Shown piece by piece: positions 10,407 through 18,754 of a DNA stretch of 29,542 nt. Every line of letters starts with the position of its first letter. Position 1 is the stretch's first letter. Position numbers and translations under genes: made by a program. This DNA is from JBLNBQ01 sp050260095 (GTDB taxonomy: Bacteria; Bacillota; UBA5301; DYFA01): positions 1-29,542 of the forward strand of contig JBLNBQ010000043.1 in the NCBI GenBank assembly GCA_050260095.1, given 5' to 3'. The notes under the pieces are model-generated. The model worked only from the letters and a program-made list of their open reading frames with translations. It searched no databases and was not told the DNA's origin.

Positions 10407-10575
10407 GTCCCGGCGGCCCTACGGGCCCCACACCCCACGCCCCCGACCCCGCACCCCCACCCCCCGCACCCCCTCTCCCCATCTCCCAGGCATCTCCTCT
10501 TCGGGCGGGAGGATTTGGCTTCCGGCCCGGCCAATATATTGCTTGCTATACCCGGGGGAGGAGACTGACGCAACT
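10407..10575. other. C-rich intergenic tract followed by an AT-rich spot before ubiD
   Basis: From 10426 to 10480 the + strand has eight runs of four to six C separated by one to three bases, so the minus strand has a dense G-quadruplex-type pattern. A small hairpin GGCCC-TAC-GGGCC lies at 10415-10427. Downstream, CCAATATATTGCTTGCTATACC (10531-10552) is the only AT-rich stretch and may hold the -10 of the ubiD operon, but no well-spaced -35 is seen. GGAGGAG (10557-10563) is the ubiD ribosome site. Confidence 0.5.
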
Positions 10576-12033
10576 ATGGCCTACCGCGATCTCCGAGAGT
10601 TCATCTCTCACCTCGAGAAGGCGGGAGAACTCAAGCGCATCCGGGCCGAAGTCGATCCGGTGCTCGAGATAACCGAGATCACCGACCGCGTCACGAAGGC
10701 CGGTGGTCCGGCCCTTCTTTTTGAGCGGGTCAAAGGGTCGGACATGCCGGTGCTGACCAATATGTACGGCAGCGAACGGCGCATGGCCCTCGCACTTGGC
10801 GTGGAGCGGCTCGATGACATCGCCGCCGAGATCCGGGGCATGCTCGACCTCGCCGACCTGGCCGGGCCCCAGTCGGGCGGCGGCCTCCTCGGCAAGCTGA
10901 AGGCGCTGCCCAAGCTCGCCGAACTGGCCAACCTCTTTCCCCGCCACGTGGGCAGCGGACCCTGCCAGGAGGTCGTCATGGAGCAGCCCGACCTCGCCAA
11001 GCTGCCCGTGCTCAAGTGCTGGCCCGGGGACGCAGGGCGTTTCGTTACCCTGCCCGTCGTCTTCACGAAGGATCCCGCCACCGGGCGCCGGAACGTCGGC
11101 ATGTACCGGCTGCAGGTCTTCGACGAACGCACCACCGGGATGCACTGGCACATCCACAAGGACGGCGCCGCCAGCTACCGGAGGGCCGAGCGCCAGGGAG
11201 AGCGCTTCGAGGTCGCGGTCGCCCTGGGCGGCGATCCCGCCCTCACCTACTCGGCCACCGCGCCCCTGCCGTCCGGCATCGACGAACTGCTGTTCGCCGG
11301 CTTCCTGCGGAAGAAACCCGTGGAGCTGGTCAAGTGCAAGACCGTCGGCCTGGAGGTGCCGGCGGACGCCGAAATCATCCTCGAGGGGTACGTGGAGCCG
11401 GGCGAACGGCGCGTCGAGGGTCCCTTCGGCGACCACACCGGCTACTACTCGCTGGCCGACGACTATCCGGTGTTCCACCTCACCTGCATCACGCACCGGA
11501 AGGACGCCATCTACCCGGCGACCGTCGTCGGGCGGCCGATCCAGGAGGACGCCTTCCTGGGCCTCGCCACCGAGCGCATCTTCCTCCCCCTGCTCCAGCT
11601 GCAACTGCCGGAAGTGGTCGACTACCACCTGCCGGCCGCCGGCGTCTTCCACAACTGCGCGCTGATCAGCATCAGGAAGGCCTTCCCGGGCCACGCCCAG
11701 AAGGTGATGCACGCCGTGTGGGGCATGGGGCAGATGATGTATACGAAGTTCGTCATCGTGGTCGACGAGGACGTTAACGTCCATGACTACCAGGAGGTGG
11801 TCTGGAAGGCGATGAATCACGTCGACCCGGGGCGGGACGTCACCATCGTGAAGGGCCCCATCGAGGTGCTGGATCATGCGGCGCCCCTGCCGCGCCTCGG
11901 CACCAAGATGGGCGTCGACGCCACCCGCAAGTGGCCCTCGGAAGGATTCACCCGGGAATGGCCGGAGGAAATCACCATGTCTCCCGAGGTCAAAGAGCAG
12001 GTCAGCCGGCGCTGGAAGGAGTACGGGCTGTGA
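10576..12033 (+). CDS. ubiD: UbiD-family prenylated-FMN decarboxylase (menaquinone-type)
   Basis: Decarboxylates an aromatic or prenylated aromatic acid using prenylated FMN. The ATG at 10576 gives the normal UbiD start (MAYRDLREFI) and a 485-residue protein, the usual length. The cofactor-site segment NVGMYRLQ (R178) and the signature EGPFGDHTGYY (about 281-291) with its acidic residues are present, as is the C-terminal TKMGVDATRKWP. The two downstream genes are a UbiA prenyltransferase, overlapping by 4 bases, and a UbiX flavin prenyltransferase that would make the cofactor. This trio is typical of menaquinone synthesis in organisms using the futalosine route, where UbiD/UbiA/UbiX-like genes act late, but no mqnA-E gene is in the window. 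A ubiquinone role is unlikely in this kind of organism. Confidence 0.9.
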   Translation: MAYRDLREFISHLEKAGELKRIRAEVDPVLEITEITDRVTKAGGPALLFERVKGSDMPVLTNMYGSERRMALALGVERLDDIAAEIRGMLDLADLAGPQSGGGLLGKLKALPKLAELANLFPRHVGSGPCQEVVMEQPDLAKLPVLKCWPGDAGRFVTLPVVFTKDPATGRRNVGMYRLQVFDERTTGMHWHIHKDGAASYRRAERQGERFEVAVALGGDPALTYSATAPLPSGIDELLFAGFLRKKPVELVKCKTVGLEVPADAEIILEGYVEPGERRVEGPFGDHTGYYSLADDYPVFHLTCITHRKDAIYPATVVGRPIQEDAFLGLATERIFLPLLQLQLPEVVDYHLPAAGVFHNCALISIRKAFPGHAQKVMHAVWGMGQMMYTKFVIVVDEDVNVHDYQEVVWKAMNHVDPGRDVTIVKGPIEVLDHAAPLPRLGTKMGVDATRKWPSEGFTREWPEEITMSPEVKEQVSRRWKEYGL

Positions 12034-12947
12034 GCGAGGCCCATTACCAGTACGTCCCCGACGAACTGGCGCACGACCGTTCCTTCCTCGGACGGCTGCG
12101 GCTCTTCCTTAGGATGATCGACTTCCACGAGTCCATCTTCTCGCTGCCGTTCGCGCTCTCCGCCGCGGTGCTGGCTGCCGATTGGCGCGGGCGCGCCGTC
12201 ACCTGGCGGGAATTCCTCTGGGTGGTGGTCGCGATGGTCGCGGCGCGGTCCATCGCCATGGCCACCAACCGGGTGGTGGACGCCCCGTACGACAGCCGCA
12301 ATCCCCGCACGGCCCGCGCCATCTTCCCCCGGGGGCTGCTCAGGGCCAAAGAAGTCTGGGGTTTCGTGGCGGTGGGCGTGGCGCTTTTCCTGCTGGCGGC
12401 CTGGCAGCTCAACCCGCTCTGCCTCTGGCTCTCCCCGCTGGCCCTCGCCTGGATCACCATCTATTCGTTCGTGAAGCGCTTCAGCTGGTTGGTCCACCTG
12501 TGGCTGGGGCTCTCGCTCGGGCTCGCCCCGGTCGCCGCCTGGCTGGCGCTGACCGGCGGGCTCGCCTGGCCCCCGGTGCTCCTGGGGCTGGCGGTCGCCT
12601 TCTGGGTGGGCGGTTTCGACGTGATCTTCGCGCTGCAGGACAAGGAGGCCGACGAGCGCGAAGGGCTCCATTCCATCCCGGTCCGGTTCGGCATCGGGGG
12701 GGCTTTGCGGATCTCCGCGGCTGCGCACGTCGTGGCGGTGGCCTGCTTTGCAGCGGCCGGGCGGGCGATGGCCCTGGGGTGGCCGTACTGGGTGGGCCTT
12801 GGCCTCATCGCCGCACTCCTCACGGTCGAGCACTCCATGCTTTCGGAGAACGACCTCTCCAAGCTACATTCGGCGTACTTCCGGGTGAACGGCGTGATCA
12901 GCACCGTCTTTCTCCTGTTCACCTGGGCGGCTCTGCGCCTTGGCTAG
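12030..12947 (+). CDS. ubiA: UbiA-family prenyltransferase (menaquinone-type)
   Basis: Integral-membrane transferase that attaches a polyprenyl chain to an aromatic acid. The GTG start at 12030 overlaps the ubiD stop (GTGA) and GGAAGGAG lies 10 bases upstream, so translation is coupled. The 305-residue protein has both Mg-diphosphate motifs: NRVVDAPYD (80-88) followed by NPRT, and DVIFALQDKEAD (197-208). About eight to nine hydrophobic segments are visible. The HESIFSLPFA segment near the N-terminus is common in the 4-hydroxybenzoate/MqnP-like branch. With UbiD and UbiX next to it, the product is most likely a menaquinone precursor. Confidence 0.9.
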   Translation: MSEAHYQYVPDELAHDRSFLGRLRLFLRMIDFHESIFSLPFALSAAVLAADWRGRAVTWREFLWVVVAMVAARSIAMATNRVVDAPYDSRNPRTARAIFPRGLLRAKEVWGFVAVGVALFLLAAWQLNPLCLWLSPLALAWITIYSFVKRFSWLVHLWLGLSLGLAPVAAWLALTGGLAWPPVLLGLAVAFWVGGFDVIFALQDKEADEREGLHSIPVRFGIGGALRISAAAHVVAVACFAAAGRAMALGWPYWVGLGLIAALLTVEHSMLSENDLSKLHSAYFRVNGVISTVFLLFTWAALRLG

Positions 12948-12959
12948 GAGGCGAGCGCG

Positions 12960-13577
12960 ATGCTGGCGGTCGGCATAACGGGGGCGAGCGGCTCTGTTTA
13001 CGGCTGCCGCTTGGTCGAGCGGCTGCTCGCCGCCGGCGAAGAGGTTGCGCTGCTCTTGAGCCAGCCGGCCGGCGCGGTGCTCCGCCACGAACTCGGTTGG
13101 AGGCTGCCGGCGGACGTCTCCGACGGCGCGGCGGTGCGGGAGGCCTTGGCCGAGGCCTTTCCGGCGGCGGGGGGGCGGCTCGCCTACTACACTCCGTCGG
13201 AGTGGACCTCCCCTTTGGCGTCGGGTTCAGCCGGCTGGGAGGGATTGGCCGTCGTGCCCTGCTCCATGGGGACCGCGGCCCGGATCGCCCACGGCATCTC
13301 CACGACCCTGCTCGAGCGGGCCGCCGACGTCTGCTTGAAAGAGCGCCGCACCCTCGTGGTCGTCCCGCGGGAGACGCCGCTCTCCGTAATCCACCTGGAT
13401 AACCTGCTCACCCTCGCCCGGGCGGGGGCCGTCGTCCTGCCGGCCGCCCCCGGCTTCTATCACCGGCCCACCCAACTGGGAGATTTGGTCGACTTCGTGG
13501 TCGACCGTATCCTAAGGGCGTTCGGCCGGTCAGGCGGCATGGTGCCGCCGTGGGGGGGAGGAGGTGAACTAGATTGA
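12960..13577 (+). CDS. ubiX: UbiX-family flavin prenyltransferase
   Basis: Makes prenylated FMN from FMN and dimethylallyl phosphate, the cofactor of UbiD. The ATG at 12960 follows TAGGAGG, which includes the ubiA stop codon. The 205-residue flavoprotein has GITGASG (5-11 region), the VVPCSMGT loop, STTLLERAADVCLKERR and LVVVPRETPLSVIHLDN, all characteristic. The C-terminus runs on with a short Gly/Trp-rich tail, and its stop overlaps the TTG start of the cytochrome gene (TTGA), so the operon continues without a gap. Confidence 0.92.
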   Translation: MLAVGITGASGSVYGCRLVERLLAAGEEVALLLSQPAGAVLRHELGWRLPADVSDGAAVREALAEAFPAAGGRLAYYTPSEWTSPLASGSAGWEGLAVVPCSMGTAARIAHGISTTLLERAADVCLKERRTLVVVPRETPLSVIHLDNLLTLARAGAVVLPAAPGFYHRPTQLGDLVDFVVDRILRAFGRSGGMVPPWGGGGELD

Positions 13578-14410
13578 AGAAGATTTTGTTGCCCACTTTG
13601 TTCTCCCTGGCGATGGCCGTCTCGCTCGCAGCTGCGCTTCCGGGGTTGGCTGCCGCTCCGGCGCCGTCGCCCGACCCTGCCAACTGTGCCCAGTGCCACC
13701 CCGACCCCGCTGAGGAGCTGGCCGCCACGAAGCACCACTCGGCGCTGAAGAGCGTGCAGTCGGCGCCCGACGCCCAGGACGCTTGCCTGGAGTGCCACTC
13801 CACCGACTACCTTCTGGCTCCCGAGGGCAATAAGCCTTCGGTGAAGTCGGCCAGGTTCGGGGTCGGCTGCACCGCCTGCCACTTCGACCACAACGCCGGC
13901 GAGGCCATCGATGAGCGGCGCCCGCCGCTCTGCGAAGACTGCCATTCCGGCGGCGACATGAAGCTGAGCGAGGCGCCTCACCACCCGCAGAACGAGATGA
14001 TGCTCGGTGTGAGCCCGGCCGGCACCGGGGTGCCCAAGATGCCCAGCGTCTTCGGGAAGAAGGACTGCAACGGGTGCCACATGCCGGTCATCGGCGAGAA
14101 GCGCTACCACGATTTCTCCGTGCTGCTGCCCGACCACAAAGACTACTCATGCGGCATCCCCGGCTGCCACGAAGGCCAGGGCGCCAAGTACACCCAGCAG
14201 GCCAGGGATTGGCAGGCCCAGACCAAGGTCGAGCTCGCCGAGGTGAAGGCGCTGCTGGACGCCAAGAAGGCGAAGAGCGGGTCGGAGGCGTACCAGGTGG
14301 CCCGGTTCAACTACGAATTCGTGGAGACCGACCACTCTTTGGGCGTCCACAACTTCCCGTTCGCTCAGAAGCTGCTCGAGGTGGCCAAGGCCAAGTTGGC
14401 CGCGCTCTAG
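13574..14410 (+). CDS. Secreted hexaheme c-type cytochrome with one CX4CH site
   Basis: Electron-transfer protein on the outer face of the membrane. The TTG 13574 start overlaps the ubiX stop, behind GGAGGAGGTG. The 278 residues begin with a Sec signal peptide (KKILLPTLF to about LAAA). Five CxxCH haem sites start at C38, C71, C99, C120 and C165, and a sixth has four residues between the cysteines (C193 to H199, CGIPGCH). Extra histidines (HH at 54-55 and 136-137, H179, H188) are available as distal ligands. The C-terminal DHSLGVHNFPFAQKLL resembles the end of NrfA/octahaem-type cytochromes, but the protein is too short for NrfA and lacks its CxxCK site. Its place after ubiD/ubiA/ubiX suggests oxidation of menaquinol or delivery to a terminal reductase; that is inference. 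Confidence 0.85.
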   Translation: MKKILLPTLFSLAMAVSLAAALPGLAAAPAPSPDPANCAQCHPDPAEELAATKHHSALKSVQSAPDAQDACLECHSTDYLLAPEGNKPSVKSARFGVGCTACHFDHNAGEAIDERRPPLCEDCHSGGDMKLSEAPHHPQNEMMLGVSPAGTGVPKMPSVFGKKDCNGCHMPVIGEKRYHDFSVLLPDHKDYSCGIPGCHEGQGAKYTQQARDWQAQTKVELAEVKALLDAKKAKSGSEAYQVARFNYEFVETDHSLGVHNFPFAQKLLEVAKAKLAAL

Positions 14411-14444
14411 GCGCGGCCGCGTCCACACAAGGGAGGAAAGACCC

Positions 14445-15386
14445 GTGGTACGTCGCGTGTTCCTTGCGGTGATCGCGATCCTGGTTCTGGCGGTCGTTCC
14501 GGCCTTCGCCGGCGACCAGGTCCTCCGGCTGGGTTTCATGCCTGCCGAGGATGAGCTCCCGCTCTACGTGGCCGAGAAGGAAGGGCTGTTCGCCAAAGAA
14601 GGCGTCAAGGTGGAACTGGTCACCTTCGCCAGCGCCGTCGAGCGGGACACCGCCTGGCGGGCCGGCCGGGTGGACGGGGTGAACGGCGATCTGATCGCCA
14701 CCATCCTTAACGCCAAGGGCGGCTATGAGCCGGTGATCCTCTGCATGTCGCTGGGGGCCACGGCCAAAGAGGGGCGGTTCGCCATCTTTGCGGCGCCGGG
14801 CGGCAAGGTGAAGACGGCGGTCGACCTGCGCAACGTCGAGGTCGCAGTCTCCCGCAACACCATCCAGGACTACGTCACCGACCAGCTACTGCAGGACGCG
14901 GGGCTCAAGGCTTCGGAGATCAAGAAGGTCGACGTGCCGAAGGTGCCGATCCGGTTCCAGATGTTGTTGCAGGGCCAGGTCCAGGCGGCGGCGCTTCCCG
15001 ATCCCCTCGGCGCGCTCGCCGAACACGAGGGAGCGCGGCTCGTCGCCTCCGACACCGAGGCCAAGCGCAACCTCTCCCCGATCGTCTACTTCTTCTCCCG
15101 CAAGACGCTGAAGGAGAAGTCCGACGAGCTGGCCCGGTTCTTCCGGGCCTACCGGGAGGCGGTGAACCGGATCAACGCCAATCCGGAGAAGTATCGTCCG
15201 CTGCTCATCCAGGTGGCGAAGGTGCCCGACCAGATCAAGGAGACCTATCCCATGCAGAAGTACCCGCAACCGCTCCTGCCGACCCGGTCCGAGTGGAAAG
15301 AGGCCGTCGACTGGATGCTGGGCGAGAAGCTCATCGACCAGAACTACCGGTACGAAGACTACGCGGACGGCCGGTTCACGCGCTGA
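14445..15386 (+). CDS. ABC importer substrate-binding protein, SsuA/NMT1-like
   Basis: Exported receptor for a small molecule. The GTG at 14445 has GGGAGGAAAG upstream. The 313-residue protein has a signal peptide (RRVFLAVIAILVLAVVPAFA) with no lipobox cysteine, then the start LRLGFMPAEDELPLYVAEKEGLFAKEG typical of the nitrate/sulfonate/taurine/thiamin-precursor receptors. The stop overlaps the ATP-binding gene by one base (TGATG). Because a full transporter follows, this is a receptor and not the related enzyme MqnA. The ligand is unknown; aliphatic sulfonate or an aromatic/quinone precursor would both be compatible with the neighbours. Confidence 0.87.
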   Translation: MVRRVFLAVIAILVLAVVPAFAGDQVLRLGFMPAEDELPLYVAEKEGLFAKEGVKVELVTFASAVERDTAWRAGRVDGVNGDLIATILNAKGGYEPVILCMSLGATAKEGRFAIFAAPGGKVKTAVDLRNVEVAVSRNTIQDYVTDQLLQDAGLKASEIKKVDVPKVPIRFQMLLQGQVQAAALPDPLGALAEHEGARLVASDTEAKRNLSPIVYFFSRKTLKEKSDELARFFRAYREAVNRINANPEKYRPLLIQVAKVPDQIKETYPMQKYPQPLLPTRSEWKEAVDWMLGEKLIDQNYRYEDYADGRFTR

Positions 15387-16150
15387 TGCTGCAGGTTCGC
15401 AGGCTCGAGTTCACTTACCGGAGCGGGGGCCGGCAGGTGCCGGCCCTCTCCGGGCTCGACTTTCGCCTGGAGGCCGGCGAGACCTGGGCGGTCATCGGCG
15501 CCTCGGGGTGCGGGAAGAGTACCCTCCTCTACCTCCTGGCCGGGCTGCTCAGGCCCACGGGCGGCGAGATCGTCTTCAAGGGCGAACCGCCCCTGGCGCA
15601 CCAGCGGGAGATCGCCCTCATCCTGCAGGGGTACGGGCTCTTCCCCTGGAAGACCGTGCAAGACAACGTGGCCTTGGGCCTCCAGATCCGGGGGGTCGGA
15701 GCACGGGAGGCGCTGCGCAGGGCCCACGAGATGCTGGAGGCGGTGGGCCTTGCCGAGGCTGCGGAGGTCTACCCGGATGAGCTGTCGGGCGGCCAGAAAC
15801 AGCGGGTGGCGATCGCCCGGTCGTTCGTGCTCGAGCCGTCTCTGCTCCTCATGGACGAACCCTTTTCGGCGCTCGACGCCCTCACGCGCGAGCGCCTGCA
15901 GCATTTCCTGCTCGACCTCTGCCTGTCGCGGGAGAGGGAGATGGGGACCGTGATCGTGACCCACAACATCGAAGAGGCCGTCTTCCTCGGCCGCAAGATT
16001 CTCGTGATGACCCCGCGGCCCGGACGGGTGGCGGCGATCGTCGACAACCCGGAAGTGGGGCAACCGGGCTATCGGGCCTCCGCCACGTTCCTGGCCCGGG
16101 CCACCCGGCTGCGCGAGTTCTTCCAGGACGGAGGTGCGGCCAGTGTCTAG
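15386..16150 (+). CDS. ABC importer ATP-binding protein, SsuB/TauB-like
   Basis: ATPase of the importer formed with the receptor before it and the permease after it. The 254 residues contain Walker A GASGCGKST (38-46), a Q-loop LQGYGLFPW, signature LSGGQKQRVAIARS, Walker B LLLMDEPFSALD and the switch histidine in VTHNIEEA. The ATG at 15386 shares its first base with the receptor's stop. The FPWKTVQDNVALGL segment is characteristic of the nitrate/sulfonate/taurine subfamily. Confidence 0.93.
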   Translation: MLQVRRLEFTYRSGGRQVPALSGLDFRLEAGETWAVIGASGCGKSTLLYLLAGLLRPTGGEIVFKGEPPLAHQREIALILQGYGLFPWKTVQDNVALGLQIRGVGAREALRRAHEMLEAVGLAEAAEVYPDELSGGQKQRVAIARSFVLEPSLLLMDEPFSALDALTRERLQHFLLDLCLSREREMGTVIVTHNIEEAVFLGRKILVMTPRPGRVAAIVDNPEVGQPGYRASATFLARATRLREFFQDGGAASV

Positions 16151-16955
16151 AAGGCCGGGCGGGCGCAACGCGCAGGCCTGGTCAGCCTGGGCCGGGCGTC
16201 TCTTCCTGACCGACCTCGTGGCGGCGCTCGGCATCGCGCTGGTCTGGTGGCTGTTCGCCCTGCTGCTCCACCACCCGAGCTTCCCGGGCCCGGTCGAGAC
16301 CCTCCGGGCCCTGGTCGACCGCCAGAACGGGCTGCTCATCCATCTGTTGGTCAGCGCCCGGCGAATCCTCATCGGGCTGGCCATCTCCCTCGTCCTCGGG
16401 CTGCCGCTCGGTCTCTACCTGGGGCGCAACCCGGCCATCGACCGGGTAGTCGCGCCGTTCCTCTACCTGACCTACCCGCTGCCCAAGATCGTGCTGCTCC
16501 CGGTGGTTCTGGTCCTCTTCGGGCTGGGCGACCTCTCCCGGATCTTGCTCATCGTCCTGACCGTCACGTACCAAATCCTGGTCACCACCCGCGACGCGGC
16601 GCGGTCGTTGCCGCACGCCGCCATCTACTCCATCCGGTCGCTCGGCGCGAGCGAATGGGACCTCTACCGCCACGTGCTGCTCCCCTGGGTTTTCCCCAAG
16701 GTTTTCACCGCGCTGCGCATCTCTTCGGGGACGGCCATCGCGGTGCTTTTCTTCGCCGAGTCCTTCGCCACCAACTCCGGGCTGGGCTACCTCATCATGG
16801 ACGCCTGGGGACGCATGGCGTACGCTGTCATGTTCGCCGCCGTCCTGGCGATGAGCGGCTTGGGCCTGGCCCTCTACCTCCTGTTCGAGGCGGCGGAGCA
16901 GCGCTTCTGCCGCTGGACCCTGGTGCAGTCCGAAAGCCGCCGGGGGGAGGGGTGA
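16143..16955 (+). CDS. ABC importer permease, SsuC/TauC-like
   Basis: Membrane subunit of the same importer, 270 residues with about six helices. GTG 16143 is preferred because GGAGGTG lies 6 bases upstream; GTG 16134 is also in frame. It overlaps the ATPase stop by 8 bases. The cytoplasmic EAA-type loop IRSLGASEWDLYRHVLLPWVFPKV is clear, as is the FAESFATNSGLGYLIMDAWGR region typical of SsuC/TauC. Confidence 0.92.
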   Translation: MSRRPGGRNAQAWSAWAGRLFLTDLVAALGIALVWWLFALLLHHPSFPGPVETLRALVDRQNGLLIHLLVSARRILIGLAISLVLGLPLGLYLGRNPAIDRVVAPFLYLTYPLPKIVLLPVVLVLFGLGDLSRILLIVLTVTYQILVTTRDAARSLPHAAIYSIRSLGASEWDLYRHVLLPWVFPKVFTALRISSGTAIAVLFFAESFATNSGLGYLIMDAWGRMAYAVMFAAVLAMSGLGLALYLLFEAAEQRFCRWTLVQSESRRGEG

Positions 16956-16959
16956 ACCA

Positions 16960-17457
16960 GTGAAGCAGGCCGTGCATTGCCGGGTGCGGCTGCCGGTCCC
17001 GGTTGCGGAGGCCTGGGAGGTCGTGACCGACCCGTTCCGGTGGCCCGGCTGGATGGTGGGCGTCACCGGAGTGCGCGGGGAAGCGCCAGACCAGGGACAA
17101 CCTGCGCCGCGCCACCATTTCCTGGTTGAAGGACGGCTCGGGCTGTGGCCCTTTAAGGCGCGGGCCGAAGTGACCACGGCCTGGCAGGGGACGATGATCG
17201 CCTTCACCGGCGACTGCCAGGGCATCGGCTACCTTTTCACGCTGACCTTGGGCGAACAGGCGGGTGAGGCCACGTCGGTCCAGTGGGATGTGGAATTGCG
17301 TCCCGCCAGCGACCGCCGTTCTCCCTTCGAAGCCCTCCGGCTCACCTTCATCCGGCGGGCCGCGAACAGCCTCGCGCGGCGCTCCCTGGCCAACCTGGGC
17401 AATGCTATGCAGCGGACGGCCGGTCAGCGGCAGGAGATCATCGGTGGGAGTGAGTGA
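16960..17457 (+). CDS. SRPBCC-fold (START/polyketide cyclase-like) protein
   Basis: A 165-residue soluble protein with the SRPBCC start: VRLPVPVAEAWEVVTDPFRWPGWM, in which the helix-breaking WEVVTDP..WPGW is typical of START-like hydrophobic ligand binders. The GTG at 16960 lies behind GGGGGGAGGGG, four bases after the permease stop. There is no signal peptide. In an operon with UbiA/UbiD/UbiX and a cytochrome, a Coq10-like role in carrying or chaperoning a quinone or its precursor is attractive. It could instead bind the imported ligand. No catalytic residues can be assigned. Confidence 0.75.
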   Translation: MKQAVHCRVRLPVPVAEAWEVVTDPFRWPGWMVGVTGVRGEAPDQGQPAPRHHFLVEGRLGLWPFKARAEVTTAWQGTMIAFTGDCQGIGYLFTLTLGEQAGEATSVQWDVELRPASDRRSPFEALRLTFIRRAANSLARRSLANLGNAMQRTAGQRQEIIGGSE

Positions 17458-18667
17458 CGCAATGCAGGAAGCGGGGAACTTCAAGTTTTATCTGAGGCCG
17501 CGGGTTGCCTTCGGAGCGGGCCTCTTCGCCACCGCGGGCGCCGAAGCAGCCACCCTCGGACGGATCGCCTTGGTCGTCACCGGCAAGGGGGCGATGCGCC
17601 GGGCCGGGTACACCGACCGCCTGCTGGCCAGCCTCGAGGCGGCGGGCGTGAAGGGCGTGCTCTATGAGGGTGTCCGCCCCAACCCCACGGTGGACGAGGT
17701 CGATGCCGGCGCGACGTTGGCTCGCCAGGAGCGGGCCGAGGTGGTGATCGGACTCGGCGGGGGGAGCGCCGTGGACACCGCCAAGGCGATCGCCGTGACC
17801 GCCGCGTCGGGGGTTGCCTCCTGCCGTTCCCTGCTCGGGTGCCAGCTGACCAAACCGGGCCTGCCGGTGATCGCGGTGCCGACCACTTCCGGCACCGGGG
17901 CCGAGGTCACGGCGGTGGCGGTGGTGAGCGTCCCGGAGCAGGGAGTGAAGACCGCCCTGCGCGGGCCAGGCGTCATGGCGACGGTGGCGGTGGTCGACCC
18001 CGAATTGACCCTGGGCCTGCCGCCGAACGTGACGGCCAGCACCGGCATGGACGCGCTGGCGCATGCGGTCGAGTCTTACCTGTCGGTGAACAGCAGCCCG
18101 GTCTCGGAGTTCTTCGCCGAGCGGGCCGTGGGCTTGATCTTGCCCCATCTGGCCGCTGCGTGCGCCGATGGGCGGGATGCGGCAGCGAGGAGCGCCATGG
18201 CCGAAGGGAGTTGCCTGGCCGGGATCGCCCTGGCGCAGAGCGGGGCGGCGCTGGGCCACGGCTTTGGGATGGCCCTCGGCGGGCCGTTCGACGTCGATCA
18301 CGGTGCGCTGGTCGGCCGCATCCTGCCGGAGATGCTGGAGTTCAGCCTGCCAGCGGTCACTGACCGGCTGGCGCGGCTCGCCCGCCGCTGCGAGGCGCTT
18401 CCGGGGCTCACGGCCGGCGGGGCCGGCGGCCCGAGCGCCAGCGACGCGGACGCCGCCGCGGCCCTGATCAAGGCCATCCGAGACCTCATGGCCGAGATCC
18501 CCCTCCCTGCCAGCCTGCCCGCTATGGGCATCACCCGAAGCGCCCTGGCCGGTGAGGCCTACGGGCGCCTCCTCGAACTTATCCTCGTGCAGGCGGGGAC
18601 CAAGAATCATCCCGTGCCCGTCGACATGGATTCGGCCGCCGTCCTCCTGGACCGCCTTCTGGGCTAG
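17444..18667 (+). CDS. Iron-containing alcohol dehydrogenase family (group III)
   Basis: NAD(P)-dependent alcohol or aldehyde oxidoreductase. The GTG at 17444 is 7 bases after AGGAG and overlaps the SRPBCC gene by 14 bases; GTG 17450 and ATG 17462 are alternatives. The 407 residues include the dinucleotide site GGGS (105-108), PTTSGTGAE (146-154) and the four metal ligands D203, H207, H272 and H286, with the same spacing as in FucO. The active site therefore looks intact. It is the last gene of the coupled series that starts at ubiD. The substrate is not evident. Confidence 0.9.
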   Translation: MGVSDAMQEAGNFKFYLRPRVAFGAGLFATAGAEAATLGRIALVVTGKGAMRRAGYTDRLLASLEAAGVKGVLYEGVRPNPTVDEVDAGATLARQERAEVVIGLGGGSAVDTAKAIAVTAASGVASCRSLLGCQLTKPGLPVIAVPTTSGTGAEVTAVAVVSVPEQGVKTALRGPGVMATVAVVDPELTLGLPPNVTASTGMDALAHAVESYLSVNSSPVSEFFAERAVGLILPHLAAACADGRDAAARSAMAEGSCLAGIALAQSGAALGHGFGMALGGPFDVDHGALVGRILPEMLEFSLPAVTDRLARLARRCEALPGLTAGGAGGPSASDADAAAALIKAIRDLMAEIPLPASLPAMGITRSALAGEAYGRLLELILVQAGTKNHPVPVDMDSAAVLLDRLLG

Positions 18668-18754
18668 CCTCGTCACCTCCCGCAGGCGTCCGGCTCAAGC
18701 CCCCGGTTCCCACCGCCGTGCCTTTGGCATGCCCTTCCCTGGAGCAACTGTGGA

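Noticed and set aside
13574..14410. Cytochrome c nitrite reductase NrfA
   Set aside because: Too short and without a CxxCK site; only the C-terminal segment is reminiscent.
14445..15386. Possible MqnA (chorismate dehydratase) because of the nearby UbiD/UbiA/UbiX genes
   Set aside because: The protein has a signal peptide and is coupled to an ABC ATPase and permease, so it is a transport receptor with the same fold.
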